Under the pieces are notes generated by a model. It searched no databases, was not told the origin of the DNA, and was given only the letters and a program-made list of their open reading frames with translations. From NCBI RefSeq assembly GCF_003667275.1, contig NZ_RCNV01000006.1:62001-126000 (forward strand): a DNA stretch of 64,000 bases, given 5' to 3'. This stretch comes from Mesonia aquimarina (GTDB lineage: Bacteria > Bacteroidota > Bacteroidia > Flavobacteriales > Flavobacteriaceae). Numbering within the stretch: the first letter of the stretch is position 1; each line of letters starts with the position of its first letter. The translations under genes and the position numbers were made by a program. Below are positions 27,401-34,913 of the stretch, piece after piece.

Positions 27401-27700
27401 CTATTTCAATTCAGTATATAAAATACTATCATTTACAGAAACCTGAGCAATTCTGTTGCCTACTTGATTAAACCACATTTTTGGAAGGTAAATATCTACT
27501 TTTTCTCCTTGATAATTATTCAGAATTTTAATGTCAATATTTTTTTGACCATCTTCAATAGTGTATACTTTTAAATCTTCAGCAAAAATAAGAACATCAT
27601 TATTGTTTTCTGAAGACGTAGTTCCTGCTCCTTTAAGTTTAATCGTTATTTTTTTGGTGTTTTCTAACGTTGGCGAGAAAAAACCACTACAACTCGTCAT
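27401..27700 (-). CDS. Small hypothetical protein, possibly an N-terminally shortened lipoprotein
   Basis: A 99-residue ORF starting MTSCSGFFSPTLENTKKI, then a beta-rich segment (KITIKLKGAG, DVLIFAEDLKVYTIEDGQ, EKVDIYLPKMWFNQVGNRIA). The opening MTSCSG looks like the end of a lipoprotein signal whose hydrophobic part is missing. Only 27 bases separate this ATG from the in-frame ftsX stop, so there is no room for a full signal peptide. It lies within the ftsX/DUF3098/uppP operon. I recognise no family. Confidence 0.6.
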   Translation of the reverse strand: MTSCSGFFSPTLENTKKITIKLKGAGTTSSENNNDVLIFAEDLKVYTIEDGQKNIDIKILNNYQGEKVDIYLPKMWFNQVGNRIAQVSVNDSILYTELK

Positions 27701-27727
27701 TGAAAAATAAGCGCGATTAAAAATATT

Positions 27728-28606
27728 CTAATAATAAAGTTCATCAGTCTTTAAATTTAAAAAACGTTGCGTTGCAAAAAAGGTGCTGAACCAAGAAATA
27801 ATAATTCCCGTTAAAAATACTGCACCAAATAATCCCGCTAATAGCACTTGATTTTTTAAAAGTTCAAGCTCCGGAAAACTTTTATTGATGTAATATAAAA
27901 CACCTGCCATTCCCGCTAAAGCTAAAATTGCACCAATCATTCCTAATTTTATGCTTTTCCAAATAAATGGACGTCTGATAAATCCTTTTGTAGCGCCCAC
28001 CATTTGCATGGTTTTTATGGTAAATCGCTTAGAATAAACTGAAAGCCTAATAGAACTGTTGATCAATAAAACAGCGATAAATGTGAAAATTCCGCTTACC
28101 ACCAGAATCCAAAAACTAATTCGTTTTACGTTATCATTCAACAAAGCAATAAGCGGTTTGTCATAAATGACTTCATCAATAAAATCTTTTTCAGTTAGAT
28201 CGCGCGAAATTTCTGCAATTTGAACTTCAGAAACATAATCGGCATTAAAATAAACATCAATCGAATTTTGTAACGGATTATAGCCTAAAAAGTCCATAAA
28301 ATCTTCGCCAATTTCTTCGCTGTGTGCTTTGGCAGCTTCCTCTTTAGATACAAAATTAGTGCTTTTGGTATATTCGGCTAAAGTTAAACTTTTTTGAAGC
28401 TGATTAATTTCTACTTCTTTCGCGGTATCTTTTAGGTAAATGGTTAAAGCAATTTGCTCCTTAAAATGATCGGCAACTTTTTTGGTATTCAACACCAAAA
28501 GCCCTAGCAATCCTAATAAAAAAAGGACAAGCGAAATACTAATAACAACCGAAAAATAAGACGAAATTAACCGTCTTTTCTGATATCTCTCAAAAGAAGA
28601 ACTCAT
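27728..28606 (-). CDS. ftsX: FtsX-like cell-division ABC permease
   Basis: A 292-residue membrane protein with one N-terminal helix (about 17-37), a periplasmic domain of about 130 residues, and three C-terminal helices, the classic FtsX topology. Motifs include RRLISSYFSVVISISLVLFL, ISRDLTEKDFIDEVIYDKPL, and INSSIRLSVYSKRFTIKTMQ then MVGATKGFIRRPF. FtsX works with the FtsE ATPase to control peptidoglycan hydrolases at the septum. It is divergent from leuS and heads the operon ending in uppP. Confidence 0.94.
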   Translation of the reverse strand: MSSSFERYQKRRLISSYFSVVISISLVLFLLGLLGLLVLNTKKVADHFKEQIALTIYLKDTAKEVEINQLQKSLTLAEYTKSTNFVSKEEAAKAHSEEIGEDFMDFLGYNPLQNSIDVYFNADYVSEVQIAEISRDLTEKDFIDEVIYDKPLIALLNDNVKRISFWILVVSGIFTFIAVLLINSSIRLSVYSKRFTIKTMQMVGATKGFIRRPFIWKSIKLGMIGAILALAGMAGVLYYINKSFPELELLKNQVLLAGLFGAVFLTGIIISWFSTFFATQRFLNLKTDELYY

Positions 28607-28698
28607 AAAAAGCGCGTGTGATTTTTTGTAAAAATAATAAAGTAATCTGAACTCTTTTCTTTAAAACGTCTAAACTTTTCACTTTCGTACATTAATAG

Positions 28699-28706
28699 TA
28701 CTTTTG
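28699..28706 (+). promoter_or_regulatory. Bacteroidota -7 element upstream of leuS
   Basis: TACTTTTG is an exact TAnnTTTG match, 42 bases before the leuS ATG. Confidence 0.5.
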
Positions 28707-28748
28707 CGAATCAAATTTCAGCATTCGTAACTACGAAAAAAACAGAAA

Positions 28749-31700
28749 ATGAGCTACAATTTTAAGCAGATAGAAGCCAAATGGCAACAATATTGGGCAG
28801 AAAACCAAACTTTTAAAGCCTCGAACAAAAGCGACAAAGAGAAATTTTATGTACTCGATATGTTTCCGTATCCATCGGGAGCCGGCTTGCATGTTGGGCA
28901 TCCGCTCGGTTATATCGCCAGCGATATTGTAGCGCGTTACAAAAGACATCAAGGTTTTAATGTATTGCATCCACAAGGTTACGATTCGTTTGGATTGCCC
29001 GCAGAACAATACGCGATACAAACCGGTCAACATCCTGCAATTACCACCAAAACAAATGTGAAACGCTATCGAGAACAACTTGATAAAATAGGATTTTCAT
29101 TTGATTGGAGCCGAGAAGTTCGCACCAGCGATCCTCATTATTACAAATGGACGCAGTGGATTTTTATTCAACTTTTTGAATCGTATTACTGCAACGATTC
29201 ACAACAAGCTCGACCGATTACTGAACTAAAAGATGTTTTTGCTGAAGAAGGAAATACAACAATTAATGCTGCTTGCGATGATGATGTAGCTGAATTTTCT
29301 GCGGAAGCGTGGAACGCATTTTCTGAAAAAGAACAACAAGAAATTTTATTAAAATATCGCTTAACTTATTTAGCTGAAACCGAAGTAAATTGGTGTCCGC
29401 AATTAGGAACTGTTTTAGCGAACGATGAAATTGTAAACGGCGTTTCTGAACGTGGAGGTTATCCTGTAGTTCGAAAAAAAATGAAGCAATGGAGTATGCG
29501 AATTTCTGCCTATGCAGAACGTTTGCTAAATGGTATTGATTATAACTCAGAAGAACTCGATTGGTCAGAATCTTTAAAAGATATTCAAAGAAATTGGATA
29601 GGTAAATCGAAAGGAGCTACGGTCCATTTCAATTTGTACGATGAGACCCTGAAACAAGTTCAGGGTGACACGCGTCATTCCGAACTTGATTCGGAATCCC
29701 ATCCTCGTATTTCCGTATTCACCACCCGCCCCGATACTATTTTTGGTGTTACGTTTATGACCTTGGCGCCGGAACATGAATTGGTGTCGCAACTAACAAC
29801 TCCAGAACAGAAAGAAGCTGTTGAAAATTATATTGAAGCCACTGCAAAACGCAGCGAGCGTGACCGAATGGCCGATGTAAAAAGCATTACCGGCGTTTTT
29901 ACCGGCGCGTATGCTGAGCATCCATTTACCAAAGAACCAGTGCCGATTTGGATTGGCGACTACGTTTTAGCGAGCTACGGAACCGGCGCGGTAATGGCTG
30001 TACCGTGTGGCGATCAGCGTGATTACGATTTTGCGAAACATTTTAATATTCCGATAAAAAACATTTTTAAAGATGTCGATATTTCTGAAGAAGCGCATGC
30101 CGGAAAAGAAGGAACAGTGATCGCAAATTCAGATTTTTTAAATGATCTTCCGTATAAAAAAGCCTTGAAAACGGCAATTTATGAATTAGAAAAAATTGGT
30201 CAGGGAAAAGGAAAAACTAATTATAGATTACGCGACGCCGTTTTTAGTCGCCAGCGTTATTGGGGCGAACCGTTTCCGGTATATTACGTAAACGGAATGC
30301 CAAAAATGATCGACGAAAAATATTTGCCGCTCCAATTACCGGAAGTCGAAAAATATTTACCTACCGAAGAAGGTGAACCGCCATTAGGAAGAGCTGATGT
30401 TTGGGCGTGGGATGCAAAAAATAATAAAGTGGTTTCTAATGCGATGCTGAATCAAGTTCAGCATGACGAAACTGAACGTACTTCCGAACTTGACTCGGAA
30501 TCTCATCCTGAAGTTTATCCGTTAGAATTAAACACGATGCCGGGTTGGGCGGGAAGTTCTTGGTATTTTTTCCGCTATATGGAAGATGAAAAGCGCGATG
30601 AAGTTTTTGCTTCCGCGGAAGCGATGAAGTATTGGGAAAATGTAGATTTATATTTAGGCGGAAGCGAGCACGCAACCGGTCACTTATTATACTCGCGTTT
30701 TTGGACCAAGTTTTTAAAAGACCGCGGATTGGTACCTGTAGAAGAACCCTTTAAAAAGCTGATTAATCAAGGCATGATTTTGGGTGAAAGTGCTTTTGTT
30801 TACAGGATTTCTGGATTATTGTATCCTTTTGATGATTTAGGGCTAAACTTAGATGACGAGTTTGTCAAGAAAACAGAATTACATGATCTGTATAAACAAA
30901 TTTTTAAACAAAGATTCATTTCATACCCTCTTTTAAAAGAAAATGAAAAAGGCGATAACGGATATCTAGTTTCTGACTGCATTAGATTGAATAAAAGTGA
31001 GATAGAAACTATATTGAGATATGGTTTTGATCCAAATAAATTATCATTCTCTGTTTTAAGGATTCACGCCGATGTTTCTTTAGTCAACACCTCTAATGAA
31101 TTAGATATTGAAGGCTTTAAAGAATGGCTTCCTGAGTTTAGAAATTCGGAGTTTATGATCGAAGAAGATGGTGAGTATACTGTTGAGAGAGAAGTTGAAA
31201 AAATGTCGAAATCAAAATACAATGTCGTTAATCCCGATGATATTTGTAATGAATATGGCGCCGATACCTTGCGAATGTATGAAATGTTCCTCGGGCCGAT
31301 AGAACAAGCAAAACCTTGGAATACTGCAGGAATTACGGGTGTTTATAATTTCTTGAAAAAGCTGTGGAAACTTTACCATTCCCCCTCTAACTCCTCCGAA
31401 GGGGAAGAACAGTTTTCGGTAACCGATACTGAGGCAAGCAAAGAATCGTTAAAAACACTACACAAAACCATTAAAAAAGTAACTGAAGATATTGAAGAAT
31501 TCAGTTTTAATACGTCGGTTTCAACCTTTATGATTTGCGTGAACGAATTAGCTGCACAAAAATGTAACAGCCGAGAAATTTTAGAACCCTTAGCTGTTTT
31601 AATTTCGCCTTATGCGCCACACATTGCGGAAGAATTATGGAGCAAATTAGGGCATTCAGAAAGTATTTCCACCGCTGAATTCCCAATAGTTGAAGAAAAA

Positions 31701-31901
31701 CATCTGGTAGAAAGCACGAAAACCTATCCTATTTCCTTCAACGGAAAAATGCGTTTTACGCTTGATTTGTCGTTAGACCTATCAAAAGATGAAATTGAAA
31801 AAATCGTGATGGAAGATGAGCGTACTCAAAAGCAACTCAACGGCCGCGAACCGAAAAAAGTAATCATTGTTCCCGGTAAAATTGTAAATATTGTTGGGTA
31901 G
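28749..31901 (+). CDS. leuS: Leucine--tRNA ligase with in-frame palindromic insertions
   Basis: Charges tRNA-Leu. At 1050 residues it is roughly 100 longer than the usual flavobacterial enzyme. The core is intact: HVGH at 48-51 (HIGH box), the editing-domain motif TTRPDTIFG, the tryptophan-rich [13 protein letters not shown], and KMSKS at 818-822. Three loops hold inserted repeat DNA: 298-319 ([10 protein letters not shown] and SELDSESHP), 566-587 (MLNQVQHDE and SELDSESHP), and 878-888 ([11 protein letters not shown]). A further long non-canonical stretch lies at about 690-765 before the leucine-specific region. All insertions avoid catalytic motifs and keep frame, so the protein is probably functional. 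Confidence 0.95.
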   Translation: MSYNFKQIEAKWQQYWAENQTFKASNKSDKEKFYVLDMFPYPSGAGLHVGHPLGYIASDIVARYKRHQGFNVLHPQGYDSFGLPAEQYAIQTGQHPAITTKTNVKRYREQLDKIGFSFDWSREVRTSDPHYYKWTQWIFIQLFESYYCNDSQQARPITELKDVFAEEGNTTINAACDDDVAEFSAEAWNAFSEKEQQEILLKYRLTYLAETEVNWCPQLGTVLANDEIVNGVSERGGYPVVRKKMKQWSMRISAYAERLLNGIDYNSEELDWSESLKDIQRNWIGKSKGATVHFNLYDETLKQVQGDTRHSELDSESHPRISVFTTRPDTIFGVTFMTLAPEHELVSQLTTPEQKEAVENYIEATAKRSERDRMADVKSITGVFTGAYAEHPFTKEPVPIWIGDYVLASYGTGAVMAVPCGDQRDYDFAKHFNIPIKNIFKDVDISEEAHAGKEGTVIANSDFLNDLPYKKALKTAIYELEKIGQGKGKTNYRLRDAVFSRQRYWGEPFPVYYVNGMPKMIDEKYLPLQLPEVEKYLPTEEGEPPLGRADVWAWDAKNNKVVSNAMLNQVQHDETERTSELDSESHPEVYPLELNTMPGWAGSSWYFFRYMEDEKRDEVFASAEAMKYWENVDLYLGGSEHATGHLLYSRFWTKFLKDRGLVPVEEPFKKLINQGMILGESAFVYRISGLLYPFDDLGLNLDDEFVKKTELHDLYKQIFKQRFISYPLLKENEKGDNGYLVSDCIRLNKSEIETILRYGFDPNKLSFSVLRIHADVSLVNTSNELDIEGFKEWLPEFRNSEFMIEEDGEYTVEREVEKMSKSKYNVVNPDDICNEYGADTLRMYEMFLGPIEQAKPWNTAGITGVYNFLKKLWKLYHSPSNSSEGEEQFSVTDTEASKESLKTLHKTIKKVTEDIEEFSFNTSVSTFMICVNELAAQKCNSREILEPLAVLISPYAPHIAEELWSKLGHSESISTAEFPIVEEKHLVESTKTYPISFNGKMRFTLDLSLDLSKDEIEKIVMEDERTQKQLNGREPKKVIIVPGKIVNIVG
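29640..29705 (+). repeat. In-frame paired-hairpin palindromic element, copy 1 (in leuS)
   Basis: A 66-base insert built from two inverted hairpins. The first is CCCTGAA-acaag-TTCAGGG followed by TGAC; the second is GTCA followed by TTCCGAA-cttga-TTCGGAA. The ends GATGAG and CCCATC pair loosely. It encodes 22 residues just before the editing-domain TTRPDT motif. Both hairpins share the core GAACTTGATTC or a close variant of its complement. Confidence 0.85.
30443..30508 (+). repeat. In-frame paired-hairpin palindromic element, copy 2 (in leuS)
   Basis: Same architecture as copy 1: ATGCTGAA-tcaag-TTCAGCAT followed by TGAC, a short spacer, then TTCCGAA-cttgac-TCGGAA and TCTCATC. It encodes MLNQVQHDE...SELDSESHP, in the same frame as copy 1, and lies in the loop before [13 protein letters not shown]. 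Confidence 0.85.
31379..31406 (+). repeat. Small in-frame GC-clamped palindrome (third leuS insertion)
   Basis: TTCCCC (31379-31384) pairs with GGGGAA (31401-31406) around a CTCTAACTCCTCCGAA loop. The run of Cs and Gs stands out in this AT-rich gene. It adds about 11 residues ([11 protein letters not shown]) in a loop of the anticodon-binding part and differs in sequence from the other two elements. Confidence 0.6.
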
Positions 31902-31908
31902 ATAAGAA

Positions 31909-32031
31909 GTAGGACCGCTTTGCTGTAAGAGAAAAGATATTCTATTAAGATTATTAAAATATGAGTCAAGAATACTGAAAAATCGTGTCCATTTAATCTA
32001 AATTCTCATATCTAATAGCGTAGCGATCTAC
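31909..32031. repeat. Imperfect long inverted repeat downstream of leuS
   Basis: The left arm GTAGGACCGCTTTGCTGTAA (from 31909) resembles the reverse complement of the right arm ending at 32031 (GTAGATCGCTACGCTATTAG), with several mismatches and one gap. The 70-base interior is AT-rich with no ORF. It looks like another interspersed palindromic repeat type. Confidence 0.5.
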
Positions 32032-32062
32032 ATGCTAACGAATGACAAAATAACCGCTTTAT

Positions 32063-32090
32063 AAAACCTTGCTGAAATGGCGAGGTTTTT
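32063..32090 (+). terminator. Terminator downstream of leuS
   Basis: AAAACCTTGCT pairs with GGCGAGGTTTT (three G-T wobbles) around a 5-base loop and ends in a T-run. Confidence 0.7.
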
Positions 32091-32130
32091 GATTTATACA
32101 ATTCAAGTATACGATTAAAGACGAAAAATT

Positions 32131-32823
32131 ATGATGGGATATTATTTGCTTATTGGACTAATTATGTTGGCAAGTTGGTATGTAAGCCACAAGCTGAAAA
32201 GTAAATTTAAAAAATATTCAGAAGTTCATTTACAAAACGGAATGAGCGGGAAAGAAGTTGCCGAAAAAATGTTGGCAGATCATGGAATTACCGATGTAAA
32301 AGTAATTTCAACACCAGGACAATTAACCGATCATTATCATCCGACTAAAAAAACGATTAATTTAAGTGAATCGGTTTACAATCAACGAAATGCGGCTGCG
32401 GCTGCTGTTGCAGCACATGAGTGTGGTCACGCGGTTCAGCACGCTAAAGCCTACGGTTGGTTAAAAATGAGAAGTACATTGGTTCCTGCCGTGAGTGTTG
32501 CCTCTCGTTTTAGCCATCTTGTCATAATTGGTGGGTTGCTTTTGATGATGATGTCTTTGAGCGGTGTTGGGCAAATGGTTTTATTGGGAGGAATTATTAT
32601 GTTCGGTATGGGAACCTTGTTCAGCTTTATTACGCTTCCTGTAGAATATGATGCGAGTAATCGCGCGCTAGCTTGGCTAAAAACGGAAAATATTGTGACA
32701 TCAGAAGAATATAAACATTCTGAAGATGCATTAAAATGGGCAGCGAGAACCTATGTAGTTGCTGCAATTGGTTCGCTGGCAACGCTACTTTATTTTATCG
32801 GAATATTTTTAGGAAGGGATTAA
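32131..32823 (+). CDS. Zinc metallopeptidase, YugP-type membrane protein
   Basis: A 230-residue membrane protein with an N-terminal helix (YYLLIGLIMLASWYVSHKL), a zinc site HECGH in AAAAVAAHECGHAVQHAKAY, and three further helices (about 125-145, 150-172, 208-226). The PTKKTINLSESVYN segment before the site is characteristic of the YugP/DUF neutral zinc metallopeptidase family. The substrate is unknown. A second ATG one codon in (32134) could be the true start. Confidence 0.9.
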   Translation: MMGYYLLIGLIMLASWYVSHKLKSKFKKYSEVHLQNGMSGKEVAEKMLADHGITDVKVISTPGQLTDHYHPTKKTINLSESVYNQRNAAAAAVAAHECGHAVQHAKAYGWLKMRSTLVPAVSVASRFSHLVIIGGLLLMMMSLSGVGQMVLLGGIIMFGMGTLFSFITLPVEYDASNRALAWLKTENIVTSEEYKHSEDALKWAARTYVVAAIGSLATLLYFIGIFLGRD

Positions 32824-32847
32824 AACAGCTTTTTATTAGCAAAAAAA

Positions 32848-32974
32848 GGCTGTATAAAAAGTCTATTTTTGTCAACCTGAACTTGATTCAGGTTCTCATA
32901 CTGGTTTGTATTTCAGCAAAATGAGATTCTGAAATAAATTCAGAATGACGCTTTTTTCACCTTTTTAAACAGCC
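32848..32974. repeat. Terminator-like inverted repeat carrying a nested palindromic element
   Basis: The outer arms GGCTGTATAAAAAG (32848-32861) and CTTTTTAAACAGCC (32961-32974) pair with one mismatch and are flanked by A and T runs like a bidirectional terminator, but they are separated by about 100 bases. The loop holds the leuS-type element (32871-32950). Confidence 0.7.
32871..32950. repeat. Intergenic copy of the paired-hairpin palindromic element
   Basis: GTCAACCTGAACTTGATTCA then GGTTCTCAT forms hairpin one with the same GAACTTGATTC core as in leuS. ATGAGATTCTGAA-ataaa-TTCAGAATGAC forms hairpin two. The ends GTCA/TGAC and CTCAT/ATGAG pair with each other. The unit is diverged but has the same two-hairpin plan. 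Confidence 0.75.
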
Positions 32975-33001
32975 TCTTTTTTATAATTAATAACTACAAA
33001 A

Positions 33002-34372
33002 CTAGCCTACTACATTATCTATGTTGTAGCCTAAGTATTCACGTTCTTTTTCCTTAAACTCAATACCGTTTTCGGCAAGTTCTTTTAAAATAGGCGTGTA
33101 AACTTCTTTATGAATTGGTCGTAAAACACCGGGTGTAGTAATTTCTTTATTCAATATTTTTATGGTGGCAATTGCTACCGGAAGACCAACAGTTTTTGCC
33201 ATTGCAGTATAGGTTTGATCTTCACCAATATGAACCATTGTGGAATCGATTTGTTTTTTCTCGCCATTTAATTCGTATCCAAATTTGTGATACATCACAA
33301 TCATATCTTTATCATCAGGAGCGAGCGTCCATTTTTCTTCTAAAATTTTCTGAAGCGCTTGCGCTGGCGTTGCATTTTTAAGTCCGATTTTTTTATTTGG
33401 ATTAAAAATATCCAATTCTTCCAGCTTATTCCACATCACGTCATCTTGATCAATTTTTAGACTGTAGCGCATTTTTAATTCTACAGAATCGGTAGGCGAA
33501 TAAGGTAAAAAAGAATTTACAAAATCGCGATAACTCATATTTTCAGAGTCTTGCATACTGTATGTATCATCTGTCATACCGAGTTGTACAAACATATTCC
33601 AAGCTTTGCTGAAACCAACACGACGTAAAGTTCCACGGTATAATGTTTTTACATTTTCTAAACCATAAACACTGCGGTACTTTAAGGAATTTCTATTGGC
33701 TAAACCTTCAAATCTTCCGTAACCTTCAATTTCTAAAAATTCGGTTCTTCTAAATAAGCGGTTATACGGAATGTATTTATATTGTCCTTCTTGAATAAAT
33801 TCCGCAGCACCTCCTTGTCCGGCTACGACTACATTTCTTGGATTCCAGGTGAATTTGTAATTCCATAAATTGGTATCGCTTTCAGGAGCAACCAATCCGC
33901 CGGTAAAAGATTCAAACAAAAGCATTTTTCCGCCTTTTTCACGAATTCTATCGATTACTTGCATGGCACTCATATGGTCAATCCCTGGATCTACACCAAT
34001 TTCATTCATAAAAGTTAAGCCCTTTTCTTTTACTTTTTCATCAAGCGCCTGCATAGCTTCGCTTACGTAAGAAGCGGTGACCATATTTTTATTGAATTGA
34101 ACGCAATCTTTGGCAACTTCAATATGGAAACGCGCCGGAAGCATTGAAATGACAATATCAGCAGATTTTATAGCTTCTTGGCGTTCTTTTTCTTCAAAAA
34201 TATCTAAGCTGATGGCTTTAGTGCGAGGATGATCTCCTGCAAATTTTTCAGCGTTTTCTAATTTTAAATCGCCAATGGTTAATTGCAATTGTTCGGTTTC
34301 ACTTTTTTCTTTTAAATACTTGATTAAAGAAGAGGTTGATTTTCCTGCTCCTATGATTAAAATATTTCGCAT
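33002..34372 (-). CDS. Saccharopine dehydrogenase-like oxidoreductase
   Basis: A 456-residue NAD(P)-binding protein. The N-terminal Rossmann motif is ILIIGAGKSTSSLIKYL, then ADIVISMLPARFHIEVAKDC, and the saccharopine dehydrogenase C-terminal domain with NEIGVDPGIDHMSAMQVIDR and FESFTGGLVAPESDTNLWNY. The family covers saccharopine or lysine 6-dehydrogenases, so lysine metabolism is likely, but the direction and substrate are not readable. Its 3' end faces the repeat-rich spacer. Confidence 0.9.
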   Translation of the reverse strand: MRNILIIGAGKSTSSLIKYLKEKSETEQLQLTIGDLKLENAEKFAGDHPRTKAISLDIFEEKERQEAIKSADIVISMLPARFHIEVAKDCVQFNKNMVTASYVSEAMQALDEKVKEKGLTFMNEIGVDPGIDHMSAMQVIDRIREKGGKMLLFESFTGGLVAPESDTNLWNYKFTWNPRNVVVAGQGGAAEFIQEGQYKYIPYNRLFRRTEFLEIEGYGRFEGLANRNSLKYRSVYGLENVKTLYRGTLRRVGFSKAWNMFVQLGMTDDTYSMQDSENMSYRDFVNSFLPYSPTDSVELKMRYSLKIDQDDVMWNKLEELDIFNPNKKIGLKNATPAQALQKILEEKWTLAPDDKDMIVMYHKFGYELNGEKKQIDSTMVHIGEDQTYTAMAKTVGLPVAIATIKILNKEITTPGVLRPIHKEVYTPILKELAENGIEFKEKEREYLGYNIDNVVG

Positions 34373-34448
34373 CTTAAGTTTAGTTAATTAAATTTGTTGG
34401 GTTACTTTCAAAGTACTTAAATTATTATTGTTTTTAAAAATTTAATTT

Positions 34449-34838
34449 ATGCATCGTAAATTATTGTTGTTAGGAAGTATAGCAGGATTGTTAGCTGTGA
34501 TTTTGGGAGCTTTTGGTGCCCATGGCTTGGAAAAATTAGTCGATGCAGAGGCTTTGCAAACTTTTGAAACCGGTGTGCGTTACCAATTTTATCATGCTTT
34601 TTTAGCGTTATTGATTGGTGGTTTTTCTTTTTTTAGTACAAAAACAAAAACGATACTTTTTTATTTGTTGTTAACAGGAATAATCTTGTTTTCCGGTTCT
34701 ATTTATGGTTTAGCAACAAATAATTTGACAAACTTCGATTTTACAAGTCTAGCTTTGCTTACCCCGTTAGGCGGGACACTCTTAATTATAGCTTGGCTAA
34801 TAGTAGTTATTAACATTTTGAAGATTAAAATGAAATAA
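34449..34838 (+). CDS. DUF423 family membrane protein
   Basis: A 129-residue protein with four TM helices. The N-terminal SIAGLLAVILGAFGAHGLEK and the central YQFYHAFLALLIGG are hallmarks of DUF423 (YwdK-like). TPLGGTLLIIAWL closes the family pattern. Function unknown. It is divergent from the saccharopine dehydrogenase-like gene. Confidence 0.92.
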   Translation: MHRKLLLLGSIAGLLAVILGAFGAHGLEKLVDAEALQTFETGVRYQFYHAFLALLIGGFSFFSTKTKTILFYLLLTGIILFSGSIYGLATNNLTNFDFTSLALLTPLGGTLLIIAWLIVVINILKIKMK

Positions 34839-34876
34839 AAATAGCGCTGAAATCGTTATTTCTTTGGTATTATTTA

Positions 34877-34884
34877 TATTTTTG
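34877..34884 (+). promoter_or_regulatory. Bacteroidota -7 element upstream of pckA
   Basis: TATTTTTG matches TAnnTTTG and lies 29 bases before the pckA ATG. In such an AT-rich spacer a chance match is possible. Confidence 0.4.
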
Positions 34885-34913
34885 CTTTACAAACACAACA
34901 TTAAAAATTTTTC

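Noticed and set aside
29574-30675. Minus-strand ORFs across leuS ending in HAELDSASH and similar
   Set aside because: They read the palindromic elements from the opposite strand inside a conserved synthetase gene; no independent coding evidence.
29640-32974. CRISPR array or insertion sequence as an explanation for the repeats
   Set aside because: No regularly spaced direct repeats with unique spacers, and no transposase ORF or terminal inverted repeats of IS type; the units are short paired hairpins.
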